64,000 bases of DNA. It comes from a bacterium (GTDB lineage: Bacteria; Pseudomonadota; Alphaproteobacteria; Sphingomonadales; Sphingomonadaceae). Under the pieces are notes generated by a model, which was not told the origin of the DNA, did not search any database, and saw nothing but the letters and a program-made list of their open reading frames with translations. The number at the start of each line of letters is the position of its first letter. Within the stretch, counting starts at the first letter, position 1. Below, piece after piece: positions 9,535 through 18,367 of this stretch. Both the position numbers and the translations under genes were made by a program. Where the stretch lies: assembly GCA_030824575.1 (NCBI GenBank), contig JAVBXL010000042.1, positions 45,970 to 109,969 on the forward strand. The letters are read 5' to 3'.

Positions 9535-10076
9535 TTGGCCAATTCCGCCTCGATCGCCGCGACCAGCGCCGGGTCATTGGGCGCGGTGGTGGGTGCGAAG
9601 CGCGCGGCCACGCTGCCGTCCTTGGCGATCAGGAACTTTTCGAAATTCCACAGCACTTCCGGCACCGGATTGGGGGTCATGCCATAGCCTTTGAGCTTCT
9701 CGCGGAAGGCGTCGCCCTCGCCCTGCGCTTCCGGCTGCGCGCTGGTCAGCGCGGCGTAGAGCGGGTGCTTGTCCGGGCCGGTGACGACGATCTTTTCGAA
9801 CATCGGGAAATCCACGCCGAAATTGGTGGTGCAGAAGGTCGCGATCTCGTCATTGCTGCCCGGCTCCTGCGCGCCGAAATCGTTGGCGGGGAAGCCAGCG
9901 ACGACCAGGCCCTTGTCTTTATAATCGGCATAGAGCTTTTCCAGCCCCTCATATTGGGGGGTCAGGCCGCATTTGGACGCGACATTGACCGCCAGCACCA
10001 CTTTGCCCGCATAATCGGCCAGGCTGGTGTCGGCACCCTTGATGGTCTTGAGCGCAATCTGCTGAATATCGGTCAT
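9531..10076 (-). CDS. Glutathione peroxidase family (thiol peroxidase)
   Basis: A 181-aa peroxidase reducing hydroperoxides in the cytoplasm with glutathione or thioredoxin. The active-site segment NVASKCGLTPQYEGLEKLY holds the peroxidatic Cys at about residue 36, in cysteine rather than selenocysteine form. The GFPANDFGAQEPGSNDEI and WNFEKFLI segments supply the conserved Gln and Trp/Asn of the catalytic tetrad. The start is the ATG at 10076. It is 39 bases downstream of the VIT transporter and overlaps the M20 peptidase by 4 bases, consistent with one operon. Confidence 0.93.
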   Translation of the reverse strand: MTDIQQIALKTIKGADTSLADYAGKVVLAVNVASKCGLTPQYEGLEKLYADYKDKGLVVAGFPANDFGAQEPGSNDEIATFCTTNFGVDFPMFEKIVVTGPDKHPLYAALTSAQPEAQGEGDAFREKLKGYGMTPNPVPEVLWNFEKFLIAKDGSVAARFAPTTAPNDPALVAAIEAELAK

Positions 10077-10115
10077 ATATCGTCTCCTTGGATGAACTTG
10101 CCCCGAAACTTGCCA

Positions 10116-10835
10116 CTATATCGCCGCGCCGAACAGATGCCCCGCACCTGCCGTCACAGCCATCGCCAACGCGCCCCAGAATAGCGTCCGGCACATCGAC
10201 CGCGCTACCTGCGCCCCACCCAGCCGCGCGCCGACATAGCCCAGCAGGGCGAGGCACAGGAGGGACAGTGCGACGATGGCGACAATCGCCCCGCCCGCGG
10301 GCACAATCGCTGCGATCAACACCGGCGGCGCCGCCCCCACGGCAAAGCTCGCCGCAGACGCCAGCGCCGCCTGCACCGGACGGGCCGTCGCCATATCGGA
10401 AATGCCCAATTCGTCACGGGCATGCGCGCCCAGCGCATCGGCCGCCATCAACTGCTCCGCCACTTGGCCCGCCAGATCGTGCGTCAGGCCGCGTTCGACA
10501 TAGATATCGCGCAACTCGACCCACTCGGCATGAGGCTGGGTAGCGATCGCCTTTTTCTCTTTAGCCAGGTCCGCGCGTTCGGTGTCGGATTGCGCGCTGA
10601 CGGACACATATTCGCCCGCCGCCATCGACATCGCGCCCGCCACGAGCGCCGCGATGCCGGTCAGCAATATCGTCTCGCTCGGCGCGCCCGACGCGGCGAT
10701 GCCGGTCATCAGGCTGGCGGTGGATACGATGCCGTCATTGGCCCCCAGCACCGTCGCGCGCAGCCACCCGACACGGTTCACATAATGAACGGCATGGTGC
10801 GGCTGGTCGATTGCGGTGTCGGTCTGCGCGTTCAT
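10116..10835 (-). CDS. VIT/CCC1 family iron/manganese transporter
   Basis: A 239-aa membrane protein of the VIT1/CCC1 family, which moves Fe2+ or Mn2+ out of the cytoplasm. The signature RATVLGANDGIVSTASLMTGIA is near residues 25–46, followed by ALVAGAMSMAAGEYVSVSAQ, then a charged helical segment rich in Glu and His (the metal-binding region in VIT proteins), then three C-terminal hydrophobic segments. It begins at the ATG at 10835. It precedes glutathione peroxidase, a sensible pairing of iron handling with peroxide removal, although that link is inference from position. Confidence 0.9.
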   Translation of the reverse strand: MNAQTDTAIDQPHHAVHYVNRVGWLRATVLGANDGIVSTASLMTGIAASGAPSETILLTGIAALVAGAMSMAAGEYVSVSAQSDTERADLAKEKKAIATQPHAEWVELRDIYVERGLTHDLAGQVAEQLMAADALGAHARDELGISDMATARPVQAALASAASFAVGAAPPVLIAAIVPAGGAIVAIVALSLLCLALLGYVGARLGGAQVARSMCRTLFWGALAMAVTAGAGHLFGAAI

Positions 10836-10909
10836 CGATCAGCCCCTTTGCCTGGCCCCTATCCCGGCATCCATGCGCCGAGAGCCTGTCGAAAGGAAGG
10901 CGGGAAATG

Positions 10910-12691
10910 CTACCCCGCCAGTCCTTCGGCCTTTTCCACCAGTTCCAGCCAGCGCATCTCGGCAGCGTCCTTTTCGGTCCGCGCCTTTTCGATCGCGCCC
11001 GTCAGCATGTCGAACCGTTTGCGATCGCGCGTGTAGAGCGCCGGGTCGGCCAGCGCTTCCTCATGCCCGGCAATGGTCGCTTCCAGTTCCTCTACTTTTT
11101 TGGGTAGCAGTTCCAGGTCGCGCTGGTCCTTATAGGTCAGCTTGGCCGATACGGGCTTTGGCGGCGGGGCCGCGGCCACCGCCTTCTTCTCGATCCTGGC
11201 CGCCTTGCGCGGATCGCGCTTGGCGATCCAGTCGGCATAGCCGCCGACGATCACATCGACCACGCCCGTCCCGTCCAGCCCCAGCGTCACGGTGACGGTG
11301 CGGTCGAGAAAATCGCGATCATGGCTGACGATCAGGACGGTGCCGTCATAATCGGCGATCACTTCCTGCAACAGGTCGAGCGTTTCCAGGTCGAGGTCGT
11401 TGGTCGGCTCGTCCAGCACCAGCAGGTTGGATTCACGGGCAAATTCCCGCGCGAACAGCAGGCGCGACCGCTCTCCGCCCGACAATGTCGCGACCTTCGC
11501 CTCGGCCAGCGACGGGTCAAACAGAAAGTCCTTCAGATAGCCATGGATATGCTTGCGCACGCCGCGCACGTCGATCCAGTCGCCGCCCTCGGCCAACACG
11601 TCACGCACCGTCTTGTCGCCCTGCATCAGGCTGCGCTGCTGGTCGATGAAGATCATGTCCAGCGTCTTGGCCAGCGTCACGCTGCCGCTGTCCGGCGCCA
11701 GTTCGCCGGTCAGCAGCTTGAGCAACGTCGATTTGCCCGCGCCATTGCCGCCGACGATGCCGATCCGGTCGCCGCGCTGCACCCGGATCGACAGGTCGTC
11801 GATGATCGTGCGCTCGCCGAAATTCTTGCTGACATGCTCGACCTTGATGACGCTCTTGGTCTTGCTGTCGTCACTGGCGACGGCGATCTTCGCTGTCCCC
11901 TGCGGCCCGTTCATCGCCGCGCGCGTCTCACGCATTTCCCACAGCTTGGCCAGCCGCCCCTGGTTGCGCTTGCGCCGCGCGGTAACGCCGCGTTCCAGCC
12001 AGTGCGCCTCGATCTTCAGCTTCGCGTCCAGCTTCTCCGCCGCCCGCGCCTCTTCGGCATAGACCGCTTCCATCCATTGCTCGAACCCGCCAAAGCCGAT
12101 CTCGTTGCGCCGCATCTGCCCCCGGTCCAGCCACAGCGTCTGGCGCGTCAGCCGGGTCAGGAACGCGCGGTCATGGCTGATGACGATGAAGGCGCCATTG
12201 TACCGCGCCATCCAGTTTTCGATCCAGTCGATCGCGGCGATGTCCAGATGGTTGGTCGGCTCGTCCAGCAACAGCAGGTCCGGTTCGCTCGCCAGCGCGC
12301 GGGCGATGGCGGCGCGACGACGCTCGCCCCCGCTTGCGGTCTTCGCCTCGCGCGACAAGTCGATGCCCAGCTGGTCGGCGATCGCCTCCACCTCATGCGG
12401 GGCCGGTGCAAATTCGCCTGCCAGCGCGAAATCATGCAGCGTGGCGAAGGGCGTAACGTCCGGATCCTGCTCCAGCGTGATGACCCGCGCGCCCGGCCGC
12501 ACCGACCGCACGCCCTCATCCGCCTCGATCTGCCCGCCCAGCAATTTGAGCAAGGTCGTCTTGCCCACGCCGTTGCGGCCGATCAGCGCAAGCCGGTCCT
12601 TCGCGCCCACGGCGATATTGAGGCCGCGGAACAACCAGTGAGAGCCTTGCGAGAGGCCAAGATTTTCGAACGAGAGAATAGGAGCTGCCAT
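10910..12691 (-). CDS. ABC-F family ATPase, Uup-like
   Basis: A soluble duplicated ABC ATPase of 593 aa with no membrane domain, acting on ribosomes or nucleic acids as ABC-F proteins do. Domain 1 has Walker A GRNGVGKTT, signature SGGERRRAAIARAL and Walker B LLLLDEPTNHLD. Domain 2 has GGNGAGKSTLLKLL, SGGERSRLLFARE and LLVLDEPTNDLD. A linker of charged helix joins them, and the C-terminal region (KLTYKDQRDLELLPKKVEELEATI and onwards) is a coiled coil typical of Uup. The ATG at 12691 starts MAAPILSFENLGL; 12 further open codons upstream are ignored. It is divergent from the SIMPL gene. Confidence 0.9.
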   Translation of the reverse strand: MAAPILSFENLGLSQGSHWLFRGLNIAVGAKDRLALIGRNGVGKTTLLKLLGGQIEADEGVRSVRPGARVITLEQDPDVTPFATLHDFALAGEFAPAPHEVEAIADQLGIDLSREAKTASGGERRRAAIARALASEPDLLLLDEPTNHLDIAAIDWIENWMARYNGAFIVISHDRAFLTRLTRQTLWLDRGQMRRNEIGFGGFEQWMEAVYAEEARAAEKLDAKLKIEAHWLERGVTARRKRNQGRLAKLWEMRETRAAMNGPQGTAKIAVASDDSKTKSVIKVEHVSKNFGERTIIDDLSIRVQRGDRIGIVGGNGAGKSTLLKLLTGELAPDSGSVTLAKTLDMIFIDQQRSLMQGDKTVRDVLAEGGDWIDVRGVRKHIHGYLKDFLFDPSLAEAKVATLSGGERSRLLFAREFARESNLLVLDEPTNDLDLETLDLLQEVIADYDGTVLIVSHDRDFLDRTVTVTLGLDGTGVVDVIVGGYADWIAKRDPRKAARIEKKAVAAAPPPKPVSAKLTYKDQRDLELLPKKVEELEATIAGHEEALADPALYTRDRKRFDMLTGAIEKARTEKDAAEMRWLELVEKAEGLAG

Positions 12692-12830
12692 GCGGGTGCA
12701 GCTAAGACCTAAGCCCGCCGGGGGCAAGAGCGGAACCGGAAAGCTGTCGGACGGCTTTCAACGTGCGACAGCGTCCATTCATCGCACCCCGGCCAAAAAG
12801 GGGCGCATGTATCGCAGAGGAGAATATTCG

Positions 12831-13562
12831 ATGAAATCCGCTCTCGCCCTGATGGCGCTTGGCGTTGCCGCCCTTCCGATCGCGGCGCTTGCCCAGACCA
12901 GCGTCACCATCGCCGAGACGGCGCCGGTCGTGACATTGAACGTCACCGAAAGCGTCGAGGCCGCACCCAATGTCGCGACCGTCGGCACCGGCGTCCAAAC
13001 CCGCGCCCTAACCGCGCAGGCCGCCATGCAGGACAATGCCACCAAGACCGAAAGGCTGATCGCGGCGCTGGCCAAGGCCGGCATCGCCAAAAAGGATATC
13101 CAGACCAGCGGCATCAATCTGTCCGCCCAATATGATTACAGCAATCAGGACGGAAAGCCCGAAGGCCCGCGCTTCATCGGCTATGAAGCGTCCAACCAGT
13201 TGACCGTCAAGCTGCGCGACATCAAGAAGGTCGGCACCTCGCTCGATGCCATGGTTGCGGCCGGCGCTACCAACATCAACGGCCCGACCTTCTCGATCGA
13301 AGACCCCTCGCCGCTGATCCAGCAGGCCCGCGGCACCGCGCTCAAAAGCGCCAAGGCGCAGGCCGATTTCTACGCGCAGGCGGCCGGTTTCCGTTCGGCG
13401 CGCCTCGTGTCGATCAGCGAAAGCAACAGCGGCGGCCAGCCGCCCATGCCGATGATGCAGAGCGCCCGCTTCAAGGCGGATGCGGCCCCTTCGACCCCGG
13501 TCGAACCCGGCCAGGTCAGCGCCTCGGTCACGCTCACGGTCCAGTACGCGCTGGACAAGTAA
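12831..13562 (+). CDS. SIMPL domain (DUF541) exported protein
   Basis: A 243-aa periplasmic or outer-membrane-facing protein with one SIMPL/DUF541 domain; family members affect oxidative stress or surface properties, but their biochemical function is not settled. Residues 1–22 are a signal peptide ending ALA-Q. The domain spans roughly residues 35–240, with ATVGTGVQTRALTAQAAMQDNATKTERL and later PTFSIEDPSPLIQQARGTALKSAKAQADFYA, both typical. The ATG at 12831 has AGAGGAG 8 bases upstream. It is divergent from the ABC-F gene. Confidence 0.88.
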   Translation: MKSALALMALGVAALPIAALAQTSVTIAETAPVVTLNVTESVEAAPNVATVGTGVQTRALTAQAAMQDNATKTERLIAALAKAGIAKKDIQTSGINLSAQYDYSNQDGKPEGPRFIGYEASNQLTVKLRDIKKVGTSLDAMVAAGATNINGPTFSIEDPSPLIQQARGTALKSAKAQADFYAQAAGFRSARLVSISESNSGGQPPMPMMQSARFKADAAPSTPVEPGQVSASVTLTVQYALDK

Positions 13563-13687
13563 AGCACGTCGCGAAACTATACTCTTAAAGAGAAAAGGCG
13601 GCGGTGCTTGAGCATCGCCACCTTTGCCTTTCGTTCTTGTTCATCTGCGCGCCATTCACCACCTGTTCAATGCCTCACGCCTATGCC

Positions 13688-14020
13688 ATGCCCATGAATA
13701 TGAAGTGGAACAGCCTGCCCCGCTCCCTGACCGCTGCGGTCGCCGCCGCGCTTGCCATCGGCGTCGCCATCCCGGCCGCCGACGCGGGCAATCGCCGCGA
13801 TGAACAGGATGCCGCGCGCCGGGCGATGCTCGACGGGCAGGTCATGCCCTTCGCCATGATCAAGCGCCGGGTCGACGCCACGATGGGCGGTGCCACCTAT
13901 GTCGGTAGCGAATTTAACCCGTCCTCCAACCGCTACCGCCTGAAATATGTGAAGGACGGGAAGGTCATGTGGGTTGATGCGGATGGCCGGACGGGCGATA
14001 TCATCGGCATGGCGCGCTAA
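13688..14020 (+). CDS. PepSY-domain exported protein
   Basis: A small secreted protein of about 110 aa with a signal peptide (hydrophobic AVAAALAIGVAIPAADA) and a C-terminal PepSY domain: MPFAMIKRRVDATMGGATYVGSEFN, then YRLKYVKDGKVMWVDADGRTGDIIG. PepSY proteins often sit beside two-component systems and modulate the sensor or a protease. The start is uncertain: ATGs at 13688, 13694 and 13700 are all in frame, and a GTG at 13604 would add a Cys-rich stretch. The response regulator gene begins 42 bases downstream, so a shared transcript is likely. Confidence 0.8.
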   Translation: MPMNMKWNSLPRSLTAAVAAALAIGVAIPAADAGNRRDEQDAARRAMLDGQVMPFAMIKRRVDATMGGATYVGSEFNPSSNRYRLKYVKDGKVMWVDADGRTGDIIGMAR

Positions 14021-14062
14021 CATCCGCCCATGCCGCAATTCTAAAAAAGAAAAGGGCCTTTC

Positions 14063-14728
14063 ATGCGTCTGCTGATCGTCGAGGATGAACCGAATCTGGG
14101 CCAGCAGCTCAGGAACACGCTGGAAGGCGCGGGCTATGCCGTGGACCTCGCCACCGATGGCGAGGATGGCCATTTCCTCGGTGCGACCGAAAGCTATGAC
14201 GCGGTCGTGCTCGACCTTGGCCTGCCCACCATCGACGGCCTCACCGTGCTGGACCGCTGGCGCAAGGAAGGCCGCGCCTTTCCGGTGCTGGTGCTGACCG
14301 CGCGCGACAGCTGGTCGGACAAGGTCGCCGGGCTCGACGCAGGCGCGGACGACTATCTCGCCAAGCCTTTCCAGAGCGAGGAACTGATCGCCCGCCTGCG
14401 CGCGCTCATCCGCCGCGCGTCGGGCAATGCGTCGAGCGAACTGACCGCCGGCCCCGTCCGTCTCGACACCCGGTCGGGCAAGGTGACGCTGGCCGGCGAC
14501 CCGGTAAAGCTCACCGCGCAGGAATATAAGCTGCTCAGCTACCTGCTCCACCACAAGGGCAAGGTGGTCAGCCGCACCGAGTTGATCGAACATATTTACG
14601 ATCAGGATTTCGACCGCGATTCCAACACGATCGAGGTGTTCGTGACGCGCATCCGCAAAAAATTGGGCGCCGACGTCATCACCACCATCCGCGGTCTTGG
14701 CTACAGCCTGGACGAGCCGGGGCGATAA
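14063..14728 (+). CDS. OmpR/PhoP-type response regulator
   Basis: A 221-aa DNA-binding response regulator. The receiver domain (residues 1–115) carries the acidic pair in IVEDEP, the phosphoacceptor Asp in VVLDLGLP (about residue 51), Thr in VLTARD and Lys in LAKPF. The winged-helix domain spans about 125–218, with LTAQEYKLLSYLLHHKGKVVSRTELIEHIYDQ and NTIEVFVTRIRKKLG then TIRGLGYSL. AAGGG precedes the ATG. It is followed, after a palindrome, by its likely sensor kinase and preceded by a PepSY protein, an arrangement like PhoP–PhoQ systems. Confidence 0.93.
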   Translation: MRLLIVEDEPNLGQQLRNTLEGAGYAVDLATDGEDGHFLGATESYDAVVLDLGLPTIDGLTVLDRWRKEGRAFPVLVLTARDSWSDKVAGLDAGADDYLAKPFQSEELIARLRALIRRASGNASSELTAGPVRLDTRSGKVTLAGDPVKLTAQEYKLLSYLLHHKGKVVSRTELIEHIYDQDFDRDSNTIEVFVTRIRKKLGADVITTIRGLGYSLDEPGR

Positions 14729-14746
14729 TCAGCCTTTCACCCTACC

Positions 14747-14821
14747 CCGTTCGGGCTGAGCCTGTCGAAGCCCTGCACTTTCTTAAGAAGGGCGGCCCTT
14801 CGACAAGCTCAGGGCGAACGG
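14747..14821. repeat. Dispersed palindromic element (GTTCG/CGAAC family)
   Basis: A near-perfect inverted repeat with arms CCGTTCGGGCTGAGCCTG and CAAGCTCAGGGCGAACGG and inner TCGAAG/CTTCGA, about 75 bases in all. It lies between the response regulator and its kinase, 18 bases after the regulator stop, so it may stabilise or attenuate the transcript there. Confidence 0.85.
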
Positions 14822-14842
14822 ATATGGGAACAGTCTGAAAAT

Positions 14843-16207
14843 ATGACCGATCCCGCCTCTCCTCCCCCTGTCCGCTCCACCGGCTCCATCAGCCGGCGGA
14901 TGATCGGCATCGCCGCTTTGTGGATCAGCGTGCTGCTGATCGGCGGCGGCGTGGCGCTGGACCGGGTGCTGAGCGACGCCATCACGCGCAATTTCGACGA
15001 CGGCATGAACTATGTCCTGACCGCCATGATCGCGGCGTCTGAAATCGGCCCGGACGGCGAAGTCCTGTTCAACCGCGAACTGGCCGATCAGCGTTTCCTC
15101 GAACCCAATAGCGGCCTCTATTATCAGGTCAGCGCCAAGGGGCATGAGGATTGGCGTTCCCGCTCGCTGTGGGACCGCGCGCTCAAGGTGCCGGCGGAAC
15201 ATCATGATCGCCACCTGCACACCTATGACAGCAAGCAGTTTCCCGGCGAGGATTTGCGCGTGATGGAGCGCACCGTCGTCCTGCCCGGCTCCAACACGCG
15301 CTGGCTGTTCATGGTCGGCCAGGCACGCGAAGGGCTGGACGCGCAGATCAAGACGCTGCGTTCCACTTTGTTCAAAAGCTTCGCGCTGCTGGCGCTTGGC
15401 CTTTTCGTGCTGGCGAGCCTCCAGACCATCTATGGCCTGCGTCCGCTGCGCAAGGTGCGGCTGGAGATCATCCGTATGCGCGACGGCCACAAGAGCCGCG
15501 TCACCGAACCCATGCCCGCCGAAGTGCTGCCCATGGTCGAGGAATTGAATGCCCTGCTCGCCCATAATGAGCGGCAGGCGGAGGAAGCGCGCACCCACGC
15601 GGGCAATCTCGCCCATGCGCTTAAAACGCCGCTGACGGTCATCATGAACGCGGCGACGGCAAAGGCGCCGGACCTGGGCGACGCGGTGATCCGCGAGGCG
15701 ACGACGATGCGCCGGCAGGTCGACCATCATCTCGCCCGCGCCCGCGCCGTCGGCCGACGCGGCGCGGCGCAGAGCCGGGCGGACGTCTGGGCCAGCCTCA
15801 CCGCGGTCGAACGCGCCGTTCAGCGCCTCTATCCCGAAGCCCGCGTCGACATGGACGGCGACAGGCAAGCCGCGGTCCGCGTCGAACGCCAGGATCTCGA
15901 CGAAATGCTCGGCAACCTGATCGAAAATGCGGCCAAATATGGTGGCGGCAGCGTCTTCGCCACCGTGGTCGCGCGTGCCGGCGGCATGGTGGAAATACTG
16001 GTCGAGGATGACGGCATGGGCATCCCCGAAACCGAACGTGTCCGCATTTTCGACCGCGGCGTCCGTCTCGATTCCGGCAAGCCCGGCACCGGCCTGGGCC
16101 TCGCCATCGTCCGCGACGTCGCGGAAATCTACGGCGGCACCGTGGCGCTGGAGGAAAGCGAGGATCTAGGCGGGCTGCTGGTGCGCCTGCGGCTGCCGGC
16201 GGCGTGA
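14843..16207 (+). CDS. Sensor histidine kinase (partner of the upstream regulator)
   Basis: A 454-aa membrane-bound kinase. A transmembrane segment near residues 20–40, a periplasmic domain of about 130 residues and a second segment near 175–195 (FALLALGLFVLASLQTIYGL) are followed by HAMP-like sequence. The H box is GNLAHALKTPLTVIMN, N box NLIENAAKYGG, G1 VEDDGMGIPE and G2 GTGLGLAIV, so catalysis should be intact. The HALKTP form of the H box is as in PhoQ-like kinases. The gene starts 21 bases after a palindromic repeat that separates it from the response regulator. Confidence 0.92.
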   Translation: MTDPASPPPVRSTGSISRRMIGIAALWISVLLIGGGVALDRVLSDAITRNFDDGMNYVLTAMIAASEIGPDGEVLFNRELADQRFLEPNSGLYYQVSAKGHEDWRSRSLWDRALKVPAEHHDRHLHTYDSKQFPGEDLRVMERTVVLPGSNTRWLFMVGQAREGLDAQIKTLRSTLFKSFALLALGLFVLASLQTIYGLRPLRKVRLEIIRMRDGHKSRVTEPMPAEVLPMVEELNALLAHNERQAEEARTHAGNLAHALKTPLTVIMNAATAKAPDLGDAVIREATTMRRQVDHHLARARAVGRRGAAQSRADVWASLTAVERAVQRLYPEARVDMDGDRQAAVRVERQDLDEMLGNLIENAAKYGGGSVFATVVARAGGMVEILVEDDGMGIPETERVRIFDRGVRLDSGKPGTGLGLAIVRDVAEIYGGTVALEESEDLGGLLVRLRLPAA

Positions 16208-16546
16208 TTTGGAGTGGCACTGCCGTCTGAACACGGACTCCTCTGCTGCCGCAGTTACATGGGAATGTCTTGGAGCGACCAGAAGCGGACATTGGCCGAC
16301 CCTTGCAATCCGTTCGCCCTGAGCGAAGTCGAAGGGGATTGCTGAGCGGAGGCGAAGCATTTGACCTTGCTCCGCTCGGCAGAGGGCTTCGACTTCGCTC
16401 AGCCTGAACGGATTTTCTATGTCCGCAAACCACCCGTCCCCGCCCTTCTCCAACCACCGACCACATCCAACTTGCCATCCAGCTCCGCAGCTGCGAAGCA
16501 ATAGCAGCGAAGATCGACCATCCCGCTTCGCCCCGACAGGAGCATC
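16208..16546. other. 339-base non-coding stretch with a palindrome
   Basis: No credible gene is seen. The middle is the palindromic element 16310–16411. The flanks, 16208–16309 and 16412–16546, show no terminator with a T-run and no clear promoter. An AGGAG ribosome binding site at its right end belongs to the DUF454 gene. Confidence 0.7.
16310..16411. repeat. Dispersed palindromic element (GTTCG/CGAAC family)
   Basis: The outer arms are CCGTTCGCCCTGAGCGAAGT and ACTTCGCTCAGCCTGAACGG, with an inner pair GCTGAGCGGAGG and a CCGCTCGGC segment. It is about 102 bases, the same family as 14747 but with a longer centre. Confidence 0.8.
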
Positions 16547-16900
16547 ATGCGGCGGCATTTCTATCTTATCGCAGGATTCCTCTCGATCGGCCTAGGCACG
16601 ATCGGCGCTTTTCTGCCGCTGCTTCCCACCGTCCCCTTCATGATCCTCGCGGCCTTCTGCTTCGCCCGCTCCAGCCCCCGGCTGGAAGCGAAGCTGCTCG
16701 ACCACAAGCATTTCGCTCCGCATATCCGGCGCTGGCGGGAACGTGGCGCGATCAGCCGCCGGGGCAAGAAGGCAGCGCTGGCCGCCTTCGCTTTCAGTGT
16801 CGCGCTCGCGCTGATCTTTTCGCCTTTCCCCTGGTTCCTCATCCCCGTTGCCGCCGCGCTGATCGGCGGCAGCTGGATCTGGACCCGGCCGGAAAGGTAA
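16547..16900 (+). CDS. YbaN/DUF454 family membrane protein
   Basis: A 117-aa inner-membrane protein of the DUF454 family, function unknown. The N-terminal hydrophobic segment holds the conserved GLGTIGAFLPLLPTVPFMILAAFCFARSSPR, followed by a charged region (HKHFAPHIRRWRERGAISRRGK) and a second hydrophobic hairpin. An AGGAG sits 7 bases before the ATG at 16547. It stands alone between a palindrome and the convergent PHA depolymerase. Confidence 0.88.
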   Translation: MRRHFYLIAGFLSIGLGTIGAFLPLLPTVPFMILAAFCFARSSPRLEAKLLDHKHFAPHIRRWRERGAISRRGKKAALAAFAFSVALALIFSPFPWFLIPVAAALIGGSWIWTRPER

Positions 16901-17016
16901 ACGGACAGCGTTGAAGCGATAGCGATGCCTGTGGCTCAGATGTCGGACAATCGCCCGGCACGCAGCATCATCGCCCTCAGGCCCTTATCCCGGCCGCCCA
17001 GCCCTGCGCCGCGCCG

Positions 17017-18240
17017 TCAATTCATCGCCAGGATCATGTTCCGCACCTGCGGATAGACTTGCTTTTCCCATTTGCTGCCCGAAAACACGCCATAATGGCC
17101 GACGCCGGGCTGAAGATGGTGGCGCTTCAAATGCGGACGCAGCCCGGTGCACAGGCCATGGGCGGCGGATGTCTGGCCCACGGCACACACATCATCCTTC
17201 TCGCCCTCAACAGTCAGCAGCGCCGTATGACGGATCGCACCCGGATTGACCGGGCGTCCGTGCACCGTCAGTTCGCCCTTCGACAACAGGGTCCGCTGGA
17301 ACACCTGGTCGACCGTCTCCAGGTAGAATTCCTTGGTCAGGTCCAGGACCGCGAAATATTCCTCATAGAAATGCTTGATCTTGTCCGCTTCGACCGTCTT
17401 GCCGTCGGCCAGAAGCTGGTACAATTCGCGATGCTGCGACCCGTGCCGCTCCATGTTCATCGCCATGAACGCCGACAGTTGCAGGAAGCCCGGATACACC
17501 TCCCGCCCGCGCCCGGGATAACGGAACGGCACCACGGAGATCAAATTCTCCTCGAACCATTCGATCGGCTTTTCATTGGCCAGGTCGTTGACCACGGTCG
17601 GCGCGGCATTGGGGTCGATCGGCCCGCCCATCAGCGTCATCGATCGCGGTGTCGCCTTGTCCTTGTCCTCCGACATCAACGCCACGGCGGCCAGCGCGGG
17701 CACGCAGGGCTGGCATACCGACACCATATGCGCGCCGGGGCCGATCTGCTGGAAGAAGCGGATCACATAGTCGACATAGTCGTCAAAGCCGAAGCGCCCG
17801 GCCTCCAACGGCACATCGCGCGCATTTTTCCAGTCGGTGATGTAGACGTCATGGTCGCGCAGCAATGTTGCGACCGTGCTGCGCAGCAAGGTGGAAAAAT
17901 GGCCCGACATCGGCGCCACGACCAGCACCTTGGGCTGGGCCGCCTCGACATCGTCCTTGACGAAGTGCAGCAGGTCTCCGAACGGCAGGTCGAGCGCAAT
18001 TTCCTCGCGCACCGCCACTTCCGCATTGCCGCTGGTGACGGTCATTATGTCATAGGCCGGGCGCTTGTGCGTCAGCTTCGCGCCCTGAAACACGTCCATC
18101 ATCGCGAACATGCGCCGCGGCATCGCCCAATCGGCCATCGGTCCCATCTTGTCGCGCATGCCAAGTGCGATCTGCGCCCCGAACCGTGCTGGCGCCAGCA
18201 TGTCGTTCCAGGCCTGATAACCACTGTAAAGCATGCGCAT
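17017..18240 (-). CDS. phaZ: Intracellular polyhydroxyalkanoate depolymerase
   Basis: Mobilises stored short-chain PHA granules in the cytoplasm by hydrolysing the polyester. It is 407 aa, the usual length for the intracellular type, with no signal peptide. The nucleophile elbow reads VSVCQPCVP with Cys176 where lipases have Ser, as in the cysteine-type intracellular depolymerases. VGHYGVFSGSKW near the C-terminus supplies the catalytic His, and the Asp is likely within the VEGEKDD segment. The ATG at 18240 or the one at 18234 could start it. No phasin or PHA synthase is in the window. It is divergent from the GST gene. Confidence 0.92.
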   Translation of the reverse strand: MRMLYSGYQAWNDMLAPARFGAQIALGMRDKMGPMADWAMPRRMFAMMDVFQGAKLTHKRPAYDIMTVTSGNAEVAVREEIALDLPFGDLLHFVKDDVEAAQPKVLVVAPMSGHFSTLLRSTVATLLRDHDVYITDWKNARDVPLEAGRFGFDDYVDYVIRFFQQIGPGAHMVSVCQPCVPALAAVALMSEDKDKATPRSMTLMGGPIDPNAAPTVVNDLANEKPIEWFEENLISVVPFRYPGRGREVYPGFLQLSAFMAMNMERHGSQHRELYQLLADGKTVEADKIKHFYEEYFAVLDLTKEFYLETVDQVFQRTLLSKGELTVHGRPVNPGAIRHTALLTVEGEKDDVCAVGQTSAAHGLCTGLRPHLKRHHLQPGVGHYGVFSGSKWEKQVYPQVRNMILAMN

Positions 18241-18367
18241 GATGAGGGTTGAGCCTTGTCCTGTGTCCGCGAACCGAATCGGTACTCCGATGAAACGCTA
18301 TACATGCTTTTTATGTTGCGCCGCATCATCATAAATGTGAGGCTGACCGTAAGCAGGAGGGTATGCC

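Noticed and set aside
10868..10890. Half of a palindromic element (GAGCCTGTCGAA) near the VIT gene.
   Set aside because: Only one arm is present, so it is at best a decayed fragment.
12730..12775. GGAAC in the SIMPL upstream region as a stress promoter.
   Set aside because: No GTT follows at 16–18 bases.
16166..16558. Minus-strand frame spanning the end of the kinase and the intergenic palindrome.
   Set aside because: It is built largely from the palindrome and antisense kinase sequence, without a ribosome binding site.
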